A stretch of 64,000 bases of DNA, taken from NCBI RefSeq assembly GCF_900110035.1, contig NZ_FOCF01000006.1, positions 124,001 to 188,000 of the forward strand, given 5' to 3'. How positions within the stretch are numbered: the stretch's first letter is position 1; each line of letters opens with the position of its first letter. The position numbers and the translations under genes are program-made. The DNA comes from Sphingomonas gellani. Its GTDB lineage: Bacteria > Pseudomonadota > Alphaproteobacteria > Sphingomonadales > Sphingomonadaceae. Shown here piece by piece: positions 8,921 through 17,713 of this stretch. The notes beneath the pieces are model-generated. The model saw nothing but the letters and a program-made list of their open reading frames with translations, was not told the DNA's origin and did no database searches.

Positions 8921-9412
8921 GTGAAGATGACCCTGATGGCCGCGGCCGCGTTCCTTGCGGTCCCCGCTTTCGCTCAGACGACCCCGCAGACGACGCCCGA
9001 TACCGGCGCGACGACGGGTCAGACCATGCCCGCCGATCAGTCGTCGACCACGCCGGCCGACCAGTCCACGGCGGCGCCGACCACCGGCACCACCGGCGAC
9101 ACGATGCAGAGCGGTTCGTCGGGCACGATGACGACGCAGGACGCGACGAATTCCACCATGACGACCGGTGGACAGAGCAATCCGTCCATGGCGACGCCCC
9201 CGGCGCCGGCGGACGGCACCACACCGGCCGGCGGTTACGCGCCGTCCAACAACACCTCGGGCTCCATGACGCCGAGCCAAGCCTTCCCGCCCCCGGCGCC
9301 AAAGTCCAGCTACCCGATCTGCAAGGCCGGTCAGTATGACGAGTGCATGCAGGCGAGCGACGCCCACGCCGGTGCGAAGCGCACCACCCGCGCCCGCGCG
9401 CGTCGTCGCTGA
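8921..9412 (+). CDS. Secreted Thr/Ser-rich low-complexity protein
   Basis: No conserved domain is recognised. The 163-residue product begins with a clear Sec signal peptide ending PAFAQ (about residue 19). A long Thr/Pro/Ser/Gln-rich region follows, with repeated TTPADQSST-like blocks, then a short cysteine-containing segment (YPICKAGQYDECMQ) and a basic Arg-rich tail. The start is GTG at 8921, seven bases after the Shine-Dalgarno AGGAG; an ATG two codons later is an alternative. It follows phoB by 64 bp and ends in front of a strong terminator. Confidence 0.65.
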   Translation: MKMTLMAAAAFLAVPAFAQTTPQTTPDTGATTGQTMPADQSSTTPADQSTAAPTTGTTGDTMQSGSSGTMTTQDATNSTMTTGGQSNPSMATPPAPADGTTPAGGYAPSNNTSGSMTPSQAFPPPAPKSSYPICKAGQYDECMQASDAHAGAKRTTRARARRR

Positions 9413-9419
9413 CCCGATC

Positions 9420-9493
9420 GACCGGCGGGGCATGATCTCCGCCGGTCGGTTCAGAAAAGGGGCGCGTTCCCGTCGCGGAACGCGCCCCTTTTT
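9420..9493. terminator. Tandem hairpins; strong bidirectional terminator
   Basis: Two hairpins lie between convergent genes. The first (about 9420-9447) pairs ACCGGCGG with CCGCCGGT. The second (9455-9493) pairs GGGGCGCGTTCC with GGAACGCGCCCC across a six-base loop, with an A-run on the left and a T-run on the right. It therefore looks like an intrinsic terminator in both directions, serving the Thr-rich protein gene on the plus strand and the DUF2794 gene on the minus strand. Confidence 0.85.
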
Positions 9494-9523
9494 CGTGCGC
9501 AAGTGCTCAGGCGCGCGACGGCG

Positions 9524-9868
9524 CTAATCCTCGACCAGCTTCATCAGGCGCCGCTCCACCGGGGCCAGCACCGGGCCCAGTTCGTGCCCGCGCTTCAACA
9601 CCGCGCCCTGCTCCCCGATCAGCGCCCACATGCCCTGGCGATTGCGAAGCACAGGCCGCTTCTCGATCCGATATTCCGGACGCTCCGCGGCGCGGCGGAA
9701 CGCGGCGAAGATCGCGGCGTCGCGGCCCAGGTCCATCGCATAGTCGCGCCAGTGCCCCGCCGCGACCATGCGGCCGTACAGGTCCAGGATCCGGGTCAGT
9801 TCGGCGCGATCGAACCCGATCTGCGCCGGCGCGCGCGCGCCGGCCGGGAAAGGCGTCACGATCCCCAT
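9524..9868 (-). CDS. DUF2794 domain protein
   Basis: The 114-residue protein matches the alphaproteobacterial DUF2794 family by size and by the pattern FDRAELTRILDLYGRMV near the N-terminus and YRIEKRPVLRNRQGMWALI in the second half. Its function is unknown. It has no signal peptide or membrane segment and so is probably cytoplasmic. The ATG shares one base with the stop of the serine acetyltransferase gene upstream (TGATG), so the two are co-translated. Confidence 0.8.
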   Translation of the reverse strand: MGIVTPFPAGARAPAQIGFDRAELTRILDLYGRMVAAGHWRDYAMDLGRDAAIFAAFRRAAERPEYRIEKRPVLRNRQGMWALIGEQGAVLKRGHELGPVLAPVERRLMKLVED

Positions 9869-10545
9869 CAGGCGCGCTTCGACTCTTCTTCCGCCATCAA
9901 GGCATCGAGCCGCTTGCGCAGCGTCTCCAACTCGCAGCGCATCGATTCCAGACGCTGCGTCTGCGGATCGAACGCTTCGCTGCACGGCGTGCCATAGGGG
10001 ACGAAGCGGGGTGCCGGGCCGGCGCCGCCCTCCACCATCGTCGGGCGTGCCGGGATGCCGACCATCACCGCGCCTTCCGCCACGTCGCGCGTAACCACGG
10101 CATTGGCGCCGATCCGCGCGCGCCGCCCGACCAGGATCGGTCCCAGCACCTGCGCGCCCGATCCGATGATCGCCCCGTCCGCGATCGTCGGGTGACGCTT
10201 GCCCACGACGCCGTTGTCCGGGCTGGTCCCGCCCAGCGTCACGCATTGGTAGATGGTGACGTCATCGCCGATCTCTGCCGTCTCGCCGATCACCGTAAAG
10301 CCATGGTCGATGAAGAAATTGCGGCCGATCTTCGCGCCGGGATGGATGTCGATCGCCGTCGCCCAGCGGGAGATGTGGTTGACCAGCCGCGCCAGCAAGA
10401 ACAGCCGACGCCGGTACAGCGCATGGGCGACACGGTGCAGACCCAGCGCCCAGACGCCCGGATACAGCAGGATCTCCGCGCGCGAATGCGGGGCCGGATC
10501 ACGCGCCCGGATCGAATCGAGATAAGCGCCCAACCGGCTCGGCAT
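9868..10545 (-). CDS. cysE: Serine O-acetyltransferase CysE
   Basis: CysE acetylates serine with acetyl-CoA, the first committed step of cysteine synthesis. The 225-residue protein has an N-terminal helical region and a left-handed beta helix made of hexapeptide repeats. It contains the catalytic-site pattern DIHPGAKIGRNFFIDHG, and TSPDNGVVGKRHPTI followed by GAQVLGPILVG. It ends in a coiled-coil-like tail (LESMRCELETLRKRLDALM). The ATG at 10545 has AAGGGG upstream; the longer frame to 10668 overlaps the divergent regulator and is unlikely. It lies head-to-head with an OxyR-type gene 110 bp away. Confidence 0.9.
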   Translation of the reverse strand: MPSRLGAYLDSIRARDPAPHSRAEILLYPGVWALGLHRVAHALYRRRLFLLARLVNHISRWATAIDIHPGAKIGRNFFIDHGFTVIGETAEIGDDVTIYQCVTLGGTSPDNGVVGKRHPTIADGAIIGSGAQVLGPILVGRRARIGANAVVTRDVAEGAVMVGIPARPTMVEGGAGPAPRFVPYGTPCSEAFDPQTQRLESMRCELETLRKRLDALMAEEESKRA

Positions 10546-10655
10546 CCGCAACCCCTTCAAACCGGGCGCATCTAGGCAGCCCGTTGCGCGATTACCAGAC
10601 GGAGGCGGTTCGGGGAAAGGTTGCACGCGCGCCGCTCTGCCCCCACGGAGGGCGC

Positions 10656-11555
10656 ATGGCCGCGACATACCTCCCGACGTTGAAGCAGCTGCAATATCTG
10701 GTGGCGCTGAAGGACCATGGCCATTTCGGCCGCGCGGCGGAGGCGTGCTTCGTGACGCAGTCGACCCTGTCGGCCGGCCTGCGCGAGCTGGAAACGCTGA
10801 TCGGCGTGGTTCTGGTCGAGCGCACGCGTCGCGTCGTCCGCTTCACCCCGCTGGGGGAACGGATCGCGGACAAGGCGCGGCGCGTGCTGCGCGAGGCGGA
10901 AGAGCTGGGCGATCTCGCCCGTGCCGCCGGCCGGCCGCTGTCGGGAGTGATGCGGATGAGCGTCATCCCCACCATTGCCCCGTTCATGTTGCCGCGCATC
11001 CTGCCGCGCCTGCGCGCCGACTATCCCGACCTGCAACTCTTCCTGCGCGAGGAGCCGAGCGCCGCGGCGTGCGAGGCGCTGAACAACGGCCGCGCCGACT
11101 GCGTCCTGCTCGCACTGCCCTATGCCTGTGGCGAGGTTGCGGTGCAGGAGCTGTTCGACGACCGGCTGTTCGTCGCCTACCCGGCGGGGGAAGTGCCGGA
11201 AACGCCCACCGTCTCGGCGGAAACGATCGATGAGGCGCGGCTGCTCCTGCTCGAGGACGGGCATTGCCTGAAGGATCATGCCCTGGCCGCCTGTGCCCGG
11301 CCGGAAATGCGGGCGGAGGCGACCATGCTGGGCACGTCGCTTCACACCATCGTGCAGATGGTCGACAACGGCCTGGGCGTCACCATGCTGCCGCAGATGG
11401 CGGTGGACGCCGGCATCCTTGACCACACGCGCGTGACGGCGCGACCGATCGATGCCGACAAGGCGAAGCGGCGCATCGCACTGGCCTGGCGCCGCGCGTC
11501 GCCGCGTGAGTCCGACTTCCGCCTGCTGGCCGACACGCTGGCCGCGCTGCGCTGA
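10656..11555 (+). CDS. oxyR: OxyR-type LysR-family peroxide regulator
   Basis: The 299-residue LysR-family regulator has an N-terminal winged helix (AAEACFVTQSTLSAGLRELE, about residues 27-46) and a substrate-like C-terminal domain. The segment EDGHCLKDHALAAC carries two cysteines nine residues apart (Cys204 and Cys213). This is the spacing and context of the redox pair Cys199/Cys208 of E. coli OxyR, so it should sense hydrogen peroxide through a disulfide. The ATG at 10656 follows ACGGAGGG. It is divergent from cysE, whose product feeds thiol synthesis; shared control through the 110-bp gap is plausible but unproven. Confidence 0.88.
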   Translation: MAATYLPTLKQLQYLVALKDHGHFGRAAEACFVTQSTLSAGLRELETLIGVVLVERTRRVVRFTPLGERIADKARRVLREAEELGDLARAAGRPLSGVMRMSVIPTIAPFMLPRILPRLRADYPDLQLFLREEPSAAACEALNNGRADCVLLALPYACGEVAVQELFDDRLFVAYPAGEVPETPTVSAETIDEARLLLLEDGHCLKDHALAACARPEMRAEATMLGTSLHTIVQMVDNGLGVTMLPQMAVDAGILDHTRVTARPIDADKAKRRIALAWRRASPRESDFRLLADTLAALR

Positions 11556-11574
11556 CGCATGAGGTGTGGACCGG

Positions 11575-12012
11575 TCAGCGCCAGCGCGCGGCCGCGTCCA
11601 CGTCGCCCGTGCGCTGTTCCACCCAGCGCGCCTGTCCGCCACGACTCTCCCGCTTCCAGAACGGCGCGTCGGTCTTCAGCCGGTCGATCAGATAGGCACA
11701 CGCCTCCAGCGCCGCCGCGCGGTGCGCCGCCGCCGTACCGACGAACACGATCCGCTCGCCCGGCCGCATCGGGCCGACGCGGTGGACGATGCTGACCGCC
11801 GTCAGCGACCAGCGCGCGGTCGCCTCCTGCGCCAGATCGGTCAGCGCGCGCTCGGTGACGCCGGGATAATGTTCCAGTTCCAGCACGTCGACGCCATCGT
11901 CCGCGCGGACCAGTCCGGTAAAGGTGGCGATGCCGCCGGTTCCTTCCGCCTCCAGCCGCATCATTTCGGCAGACAGGTCGAACGGCTCGGTTTGAACGAG
12001 GACCCGGATCAT
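11575..12012 (-). CDS. moaE: Molybdopterin synthase catalytic subunit MoaE
   Basis: MoaE, with thiocarboxylated MoaD, converts cyclic pyranopterin monophosphate to molybdopterin. The 145-residue protein shows the family motifs TGLVRADDGVDVLELEHYPG, HRVGPMRPGERIVFVGTA and APFWKRE, which contains the catalytic lysine near residue 118. Its ATG overlaps the moaD stop by four bases. It ends the minus-strand run pgsA-moaD-moaE and is convergent with the OxyR-type gene. Confidence 0.95.
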   Translation of the reverse strand: MIRVLVQTEPFDLSAEMMRLEAEGTGGIATFTGLVRADDGVDVLELEHYPGVTERALTDLAQEATARWSLTAVSIVHRVGPMRPGERIVFVGTAAAHRAAALEACAYLIDRLKTDAPFWKRESRGGQARWVEQRTGDVDAAARWR

Positions 12013-12260
12013 CCGCCCGTCACCGGGGGAAAGATCGCCACCTCCGCCGCGCCCGACAGCGGCGAGTCGAGCGGTACGAACGCGCCGTCCACCGCCGCGC
12101 GCAACCGCTCCCGCTCGCCAAAGGCATCGGCATGACCGCCGCCGTGCGCCGCCAGCCAGTCGAGCAGGTCGGCCACAGTGACGACGGACGCCGGCGGCGC
12201 CACCTCCTCCGCGCCCGTGCCCACCCGTTCGCGCACCCAGGCGAAATACACCATCTTCAT
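12009..12260 (-). CDS. moaD: Molybdopterin synthase sulfur carrier MoaD
   Basis: The 83-residue ubiquitin-like protein ends in PVTGG, the C-terminal Gly-Gly that is adenylated by MoeB and thiocarboxylated to donate sulfur. The N-terminus MKMVYFAWVRERVG and the central VADLLDWLA are typical. The start at 12260 lies five bases after the pgsA stop. A much longer open frame through this gene overlaps pgsA in another phase and is not coding. Confidence 0.92.
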   Translation of the reverse strand: MKMVYFAWVRERVGTGAEEVAPPASVVTVADLLDWLAAHGGGHADAFGERERLRAAVDGAFVPLDSPLSGAAEVAIFPPVTGG

Positions 12261-12265
12261 GCCGG

Positions 12266-12817
12266 TCAGTCCATGTGCCTGAGGCCGACGCGCAGATAGT
12301 CCCAGCCCGTCACCAGCGTCAGCGCCGCCGCACCCCACAGGCTGGCCAGCGCCACCGACTTGACCCAGTCCCAATGCGGCAGTGCGCCCGCCAGGATCAA
12401 CCCGCCCAGCGCGACCAGCTGCAGCGTCGTCTTCCACTTGGCCAGCCGCGACACAGGGACCGACACCTGTAATTGCGCCAGGAACTCGCGCAGGCCCGAC
12501 ACCGCGATCTCCCGCAACAGGATGATGAGCGCGGCGATCACGTGCAGCCCGGTGATGTCGCCCGTGCCGACCAGCATCAGGATCACCGCCGCGACCATGA
12601 TCTTGTCGGCGATGGGGTCCAGAAAGATGCCCAGACGCGACACCGCGCCATTGGCGCGGGCGAGATAGCCGTCGAAATAATCCGTGATGCCCATCAGGCA
12701 ATACAGCGCGAAAGCGAGCGCATAGCCCGCCGCCCAGTGCGGCCACCACAACAGGCCGACCAGCAGGGGCACGGCCACGATGCGCGACAGGGTGAGGAGG
12801 TTGGGCAACGTCAGCAT
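12266..12817 (-). CDS. pgsA: CDP-diacylglycerol-glycerol-3-phosphate 3-phosphatidyltransferase PgsA
   Basis: PgsA makes phosphatidylglycerol phosphate in the inner membrane. The 183-residue protein contains the CDP-alcohol phosphotransferase motif, readable as DYFDGYLAR followed by GIFLDPIADK (D-x2-DG-x2-AR-x8-G-x3-D-x3-D) at about residues 51-77. It has several membrane segments and the N-terminus MLTLPNLLTLSRI. In-frame ATGs further upstream (for example 12874) would add a charged stretch that the family lacks, so 12817 is preferred. Its position ahead of moaD-moaE is common in alphaproteobacteria. Confidence 0.93.
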   Translation of the reverse strand: MLTLPNLLTLSRIVAVPLLVGLLWWPHWAAGYALAFALYCLMGITDYFDGYLARANGAVSRLGIFLDPIADKIMVAAVILMLVGTGDITGLHVIAALIILLREIAVSGLREFLAQLQVSVPVSRLAKWKTTLQLVALGGLILAGALPHWDWVKSVALASLWGAAALTLVTGWDYLRVGLRHMD

Positions 12818-12963
12818 CGCGCCGCCGCTTAGCGGGTTTTGCCGCCCGGCGAAACGGTTGCGACCGATCGTCATGTGGTTGCGCGAACAAGTTGCCGGTT
12901 TGCGCGACGGGGCCGCTCCGCTATGCCCGTCGCCATCAGGAACGATCGAGGCCGCTTCCACAG

Positions 12964-14253
12964 ATGATCAATGCATTGGGGTTGTTGAAGCAGCGGCGCT
13001 TCCTGCCCTTGTTCGTGACGCAGTTCCTGGGCGCCTTCAACGACAACCTGTTCAAGACGTCGATGGTGCTGTTCGCCACCTATGCGGTGTTCAACGACGC
13101 CGGGGTGGAGGCGAACTTCAACGCGCTGGCGACGGGCATCGGCATCCTGCCCTTCTTCCTGTTGTCCGCGCTGGCCGGCCAATTGGCGGATAGCCATGAC
13201 AAGGCGCGCATCATCCGGCTGGTGAAGACGGCGGAGATCGCGATCATGGGCGTCGGCGCGCTGGGGCTGGTCGTCGCGCGCATGGGTCATTCCGGGCTCG
13301 GCATCGGGCTGATGCTGGGAGCGGTGTTCCTGCTGGGCATCCATTCGACCTTTTTCGGGCCGATCAAATACGCGATCCTGCCCCAGCATCTGCCGCCCTG
13401 CGACGTGCTGGGCGGCACCGGGCTGGTGGAGGCGGGCACGTATCTAGCCATCCTGCTCGGCACGGTGGTCGCCGGATGGATCAGCGTGGAGGGCGCCGCC
13501 GCGACCGTCCTGGGTGTCGCGCTGCTCGGCTGGTGGACCGGCCGCCAGGTGCCGCCCGCCCCGCGGGAGGGACCGCCGCTCAGGATCAACTACAACCCCT
13601 TCACCGCGTCGTGGCGGCTGATCCACGCGACCCTGCACATCCCGCGCCTGTTCCTCGCGATCTGTGCGATCAGCTTTTTCTGGACGATCGGGTCGGTGCT
13701 GATCATCATCTTCCCGCCGCTGGTGAAGAACGTGCTGACCGCCGACGAACGGGTGGCGAGCGGCGCCATCGCGATCTTCTCCGTCGGCGTCGCGATCGGA
13801 TCGGTGGTGGTGAACACCCTGTTGAAGGGGCGGATCTCCGCACGCTACTCGCCCGTGTCGGTGGTGGCGATGGGCGCCTTTGTCGTGCTGTTCGGCGTGC
13901 TGGTGCGCGAATGGACGCCGGCGCCGGCGGGTATCCTGTACGGGTGGAGCGACTTCATCGCACAGCCGGTGGCCTGGCCGATCGTCGGCGCGCTGCTCGC
14001 CATCGCGATCACCGGCGGGATGTTCGTGGTTCCGCTCTACGCGTTCCTGACCACCACCGTGGACAAGGACCAGACCGCGCGCACCGTGGCGGCCAACAAC
14101 GTCGTCAACTCGGGCGCGATGACGCTGGGCGCGGTGGCGGTGCTGCTGGTGTCGCAGGCGGGTGTGACGCCGGAGAACATGTTGTTCGTGGTGGCCGGCA
14201 TGTGCCTGGTCAGCGCCTGGATCGCACAGAAGCTGCATTTGGCCTGCGACTGA
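12964..14253 (+). CDS. MFS transporter, LplT/lysophospholipid-transporter-like
   Basis: The 429-residue protein has about twelve membrane segments. Its N-terminus, RFLPLFVTQFLGAFNDNLFK, is the hallmark of the LplT/Aas-type MFS proteins that flip lysophospholipids across the inner membrane. The acyltransferase and acyl-ACP synthetase domains that are fused in some relatives are absent, so only the transporter part is present. It is divergent from pgsA, which also acts in phospholipid metabolism. Substrate assignment is by family only. Confidence 0.75.
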   Translation: MINALGLLKQRRFLPLFVTQFLGAFNDNLFKTSMVLFATYAVFNDAGVEANFNALATGIGILPFFLLSALAGQLADSHDKARIIRLVKTAEIAIMGVGALGLVVARMGHSGLGIGLMLGAVFLLGIHSTFFGPIKYAILPQHLPPCDVLGGTGLVEAGTYLAILLGTVVAGWISVEGAAATVLGVALLGWWTGRQVPPAPREGPPLRINYNPFTASWRLIHATLHIPRLFLAICAISFFWTIGSVLIIIFPPLVKNVLTADERVASGAIAIFSVGVAIGSVVVNTLLKGRISARYSPVSVVAMGAFVVLFGVLVREWTPAPAGILYGWSDFIAQPVAWPIVGALLAIAITGGMFVVPLYAFLTTTVDKDQTARTVAANNVVNSGAMTLGAVAVLLVSQAGVTPENMLFVVAGMCLVSAWIAQKLHLACD

Positions 14254-14308
14254 TCAGGCCGGCCACTGATTGGGGCGACGGGCGCGCGATGCGACGGCCC
14301 GGCCGCGC

Positions 14309-14476
14309 CTAAAGCAGGAACGTGTAGAAGCAGATGAAGAAGGCGAAGAAGCTGAGCGTGAACAGCTTCCAGTCCTCATCGTCGCGCGGCACTGCGCGCA
14401 CCGCCGCGGGCGGCGGCAGGGTCCGCCGGAAGGGGTGCCCCGCACCCTCGTTGGTCAGCACGAGTCGTCGTTTCAT
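14309..14476 (-). CDS. Small C-tail membrane protein, 55 residues
   Basis: This short open frame starts at an ATG at 14476 and ends with TAG. It encodes a basic, Pro-rich N-terminal half (begins MKRRLVLTNEG), an acidic DDEDW motif and one hydrophobic aromatic helix (LFTLSFFAFFICFYTFLL) that ends the protein. The composition, the intact frame with sensible codon use and an AT-rich upstream region suggest a real tail-anchored small protein. The function is unknown. It is convergent with the LplT-like gene, with 55 bp between the stops. Confidence 0.55.
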   Translation of the reverse strand: MKRRLVLTNEGAGHPFRRTLPPPAAVRAVPRDDEDWKLFTLSFFAFFICFYTFLL

Positions 14477-14607
14477 GTCGACGAGTTAACGCTTTGTTTA
14501 CGATTTCGACTAGGCGCAAAGGGGGTTAACCCGCGACTGTCCCCGCGCGGGACACCTCTGCCGGGGTGTCGGAGGCGCGCGCACGAGCCACGCCCCCGAC
14601 CCGGCCC

Positions 14608-15990
14608 TTAGTGGATGGACGCGACCTCGCCCTGCCGGTGCACCACCGCCGCGCGTCCCGCCGCCAGCGCGAACCCGCACAGCACGGCGTAGCAGATCGC
14701 CGGCAGGATCAGCGCGGCGCTGTACCCCGCGCCGTCCGCCAGCGCGCCGACCAGCAACGGGATCAGCGCGCCGCCGACGATGGCGGTGCACAGCAGGCCG
14801 GACGTCGCCTCCGCACTGGCAGTGGACCGCTCCAGCGTCAGGGTGAAGATCACCGGGAACATGATCGAGTTGAACAACCCGATCGCCAGCGCGACGAAGC
14901 CCGCGCCGACGCCGCCGACCAGCACCACGTACAGGCACATCGCTCCCGCGATCGCGGTGAACAGCGCCATCAGGCGGTGCGCGGCGAAACGGGTCAGCAG
15001 CGACGATCCGACCGCACGACCGATCATCGCGCCGCCCCAGTACAACGCCACCGCCTTGCCCGCTTCCTGCAACGACACGCCGGTCACGCCGTCGCTGCCC
15101 ATCAGTGCGGACAGGCCCGGCACGCTGAACGGCGCGTCGGACCGGCCCCAGATGCTGTCGCTGTTGAGGAACAGCGCCATCTGCGTGCCGATCGCCACCT
15201 CCGCGCCGACATAGAGAAAGATCGCGCCCGCGCCGAGCAGCGCCCAGCGCGAGGAAAAGGCGGTCATCAACCCGCCGCCCGACGCCACCGGCGGCGCCGC
15301 ACGCGCCACCACGCCGCGGCCCAGCCAGAAGAACAGCGCCAGGCAGGCGAGCAGCGCGCTGAGCCACAGATAGGCCTGGTCGATACCGGCCAGCGCCTGC
15401 GCCCGCACGGCCGCATCCAGTGCGCCCCCGCCCTTCACCTCCACGCCCTTCAGGAACAGGTGCGCGCCGAGCAGCGGGCCGAGAAATGTGCCGACGGAGT
15501 TGAACGTCTGGCTGAGCACCAGCCGGAAATGGCTGCGCGACGGGGCGCCCAGCGCGGCCGCAAGCGGATTGGCCGCGACCTGCAACACGGTGATACCGCT
15601 CGCCAGCACGAACAGGCCGATCAGCACCAGCCAGTAATTGGCGATGTTCGCCGCGCCCAGCATGATGAGGCAGCCCGCGACCATGGTGCCGAGCGCCAGC
15701 AGCACCGCCGTGGTCGGACGCAGCCGCGACACCAGTCCGGCGGCGGGCAGCGACATCACGAAATAGGCGAGGAAGAACGCCGATGCGCTGGCCTGCGCCT
15801 GAAGGTTGCTGAGCGTGAAGATGCCCTTCACCGCCGCGACCAGCGGGTCGACCAGAGAGGTGATGAAGCCCCAGGCGAAGAACAGGGTGGTGACGATGGC
15901 GAACGCGGCGCCGGCCTGCCCCCCGCCGGCCTGCCTACCGCCAGACGTGCCGCCCGCTTTCACCGAGACACCCGGTGTTGTGCTGCCCAT
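14608..15990 (-). CDS. Sugar MFS transporter (FucP/GluP family)
   Basis: The 460-residue protein has twelve predicted membrane segments after a Gly-rich cytoplasmic N-terminus (about residues 1-28). The sequence FFAWGFITSLVDPLVAAVK in the first helix and LQVAANPLAAALG in the fourth match the glucose/galactose:proton symporters of the FucP/GluP group. The likely role is import of a hexose. No sugar-catabolic gene is adjacent; the xyl operon is about 8 kb away and runs on the same strand. The substrate cannot be fixed from sequence alone. Confidence 0.85.
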   Translation of the reverse strand: MGSTTPGVSVKAGGTSGGRQAGGGQAGAAFAIVTTLFFAWGFITSLVDPLVAAVKGIFTLSNLQAQASASAFFLAYFVMSLPAAGLVSRLRPTTAVLLALGTMVAGCLIMLGAANIANYWLVLIGLFVLASGITVLQVAANPLAAALGAPSRSHFRLVLSQTFNSVGTFLGPLLGAHLFLKGVEVKGGGALDAAVRAQALAGIDQAYLWLSALLACLALFFWLGRGVVARAAPPVASGGGLMTAFSSRWALLGAGAIFLYVGAEVAIGTQMALFLNSDSIWGRSDAPFSVPGLSALMGSDGVTGVSLQEAGKAVALYWGGAMIGRAVGSSLLTRFAAHRLMALFTAIAGAMCLYVVLVGGVGAGFVALAIGLFNSIMFPVIFTLTLERSTASAEATSGLLCTAIVGGALIPLLVGALADGAGYSAALILPAICYAVLCGFALAAGRAAVVHRQGEVASIH

Positions 15991-16141
15991 CGACCCATTC
16001 TCCTCTCCGAAACGGGGCCGTTGCTAGCAGATGACCCGCACGCGGCAAGGGCACCGCGAACCGCCCCGTCCGTACAACCCCGGATACCGTCCGCGCCGGG
16101 CGCCACTAAGTCGTTGAAGCCACACGGAACGGGAGCGGATC

Positions 16142-16840
16142 ATGAGCGACGCGACACAGGCGCGAAAAGCGCGCGGCCGGGGCGGCTCCGCCCGGGTCAT
16201 CCGCCATCTGGTGGTGCTGGGCCATCCCGCCGCCGACAGTTTCAACCATGCCGTCGCCCACAGCTATGCCCAGGCAGTGGAGGCATGCGGGCAGCAGGCG
16301 ATCGTCCGCGACCTCTATGCGCTCGGTTCCGACCCCGTGCTCCAGGCGCATGAACGGGCCGGCGCAGCAGACTTCCGATTGTCGGCGGATGTGGAGGAGG
16401 AACTGGCGCTGCTGGCCAACGCCGATGCGGTGGTGCTGGTCTATCCGGTCTGGTCCGGCATGCCGCCCGCGATCGTCACGGGCTATGTCGACCGCGTGAT
16501 GGGAGCCGGCATAGGCGACCGCGCGATCCTGGCGGGCGAAGCGCCGGGCGCGGTCGCCGGCAAGCAGCTGGTGCTGCTCACCACCTCCGCCGCGACGCGG
16601 CCCTGGCTGGCGGAGCGAGGGCAATGGCATGGACTGGCCGAGGGGTTCGCGAGCTATCTGGAATCGATCTTCGCCTTTGCCGGGACGCGGCACCGGCATC
16701 TGGACGCGATCGTGAGTCCCCTTGCTCCCGACTATGCGGCGCAATGCCTGGGCCGGGTCGCCGATCAGGCGCGCGAGACGTGCGGCACGCTGCTCCATCT
16801 GGCGCACCGTGCTGCCCTTGGCCGCTCAGATCCCGCCTGA
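16142..16840 (+). CDS. NAD(P)H-quinone reductase-like flavodoxin-fold protein
   Basis: The 232-residue protein belongs to the Flavodoxin_2/NQO family. It has VLGHPAADSFNHAVA (FMN/FAD phosphate-binding loop, about residues 25-39), DLYALGSDPVL, and VVLVYPVWSGMPPAIVTGYVDRV in the middle, which resembles the flavin-contacting WxxxPAxLKGyiDRV region of MdaB and YwrO proteins. It probably performs two-electron reduction of quinones or related electrophiles. Its tail overlaps the end of the LysR gene on the other strand by 15 bases. Confidence 0.8.
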   Translation: MSDATQARKARGRGGSARVIRHLVVLGHPAADSFNHAVAHSYAQAVEACGQQAIVRDLYALGSDPVLQAHERAGAADFRLSADVEEELALLANADAVVLVYPVWSGMPPAIVTGYVDRVMGAGIGDRAILAGEAPGAVAGKQLVLLTTSAATRPWLAERGQWHGLAEGFASYLESIFAFAGTRHRHLDAIVSPLAPDYAAQCLGRVADQARETCGTLLHLAHRAALGRSDPA

Positions 16841-17713
16841 CACCAGGCCGAGCGAGGCGCGCAAAGCACGTGCGAGCGGCGCCAGAATGCCCTTGGACGC
16901 GATCAACCGCTCGCCTCCTTCGGCCACCTGGAACCCCAGCGTGCGCGTCTTGGCGAACCCGTTCAACGCCACCATCGACACGCCGGCGGTGGCGAAACAG
17001 GCCGGCATCATGGTCACGCCCAGCCCGCTCTGCACATAAGCCAGCGCGCGTTCGTCGTTGGTGGTGCGCGCGGCGATGCGCGGCCTGACGCCATGGCCGG
17101 TGAAGAAGCTGCTGATCGCCGGCAACGCCTCGCAATGCCGCCGCACCAGCATGGCGTCGCCGGCCAGCGCGCGCACGTCCAGCGCGGCACCATCCGGACG
17201 GACAAGCGGATGATCCGCCGCCAGCGCCATCAGATAGGGTTCGCTGCCGATCGCCAGCGTACGGGGTTCGTCGGGGGCGACCAGCGTCACGATCGCATCC
17301 ACCCTGCCCCGGCCCAGCAACGACGACAGATCCGCGCGACGGCCTTCCATCACCTCCGCCACCATCCCCTCCGGCATGCCGTCGTGCAGCGCACGGGCGA
17401 GCTTTGCCGCAGGCAGCGACAACAAGACGCCCAGCCGCAGCGCGGTGCGCGGCGCATGCTCCACCACGCTCATCGCGGCGGCCGCGAATTCCGCCTCGAT
17501 CCGGCGGGCGTGGTGCAGGAACCGGCTGCCCGCCTCCGTCAGCGCGACGCGCCGATTAGTGCGGTCGAACAGCTGGCAGTTCAGCATCCCCTCCAGCTTG
17601 GAGATACCGACCGACAGGGTCGGTTGCGACACCCCGCAATGCTGGGCCGCGCGGGAGAAGTTGCCCTGTTCCACGACCCCCAGGAAATAGCGCAGCAGAT
17701 AGCGATCGATCAT
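16826..17713 (-). CDS. LysR-family transcriptional regulator divergent from the leucine operon
   Basis: The N-terminal winged helix is clear: FLGVVEQGNFSRAAQHCGVS then QPTLSVGISKLE at about residues 12-43. The rest is a type 2 periplasmic-binding-like effector domain, 295 residues in all. The ATG at 17713 and a GTG two codons upstream (17719) are both possible starts, and both lie inside a perfect palindrome that looks like its own operator. Its divergent position suggests control of the adjacent liuA operon; the inducer is unknown, perhaps a branched-chain acyl-CoA or acid. Confidence 0.88.
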   Translation of the reverse strand: MIDRYLLRYFLGVVEQGNFSRAAQHCGVSQPTLSVGISKLEGMLNCQLFDRTNRRVALTEAGSRFLHHARRIEAEFAAAAMSVVEHAPRTALRLGVLLSLPAAKLARALHDGMPEGMVAEVMEGRRADLSSLLGRGRVDAIVTLVAPDEPRTLAIGSEPYLMALAADHPLVRPDGAALDVRALAGDAMLVRRHCEALPAISSFFTGHGVRPRIAARTTNDERALAYVQSGLGVTMMPACFATAGVSMVALNGFAKTRTLGFQVAEGGERLIASKGILAPLARALRASLGLVSGGI

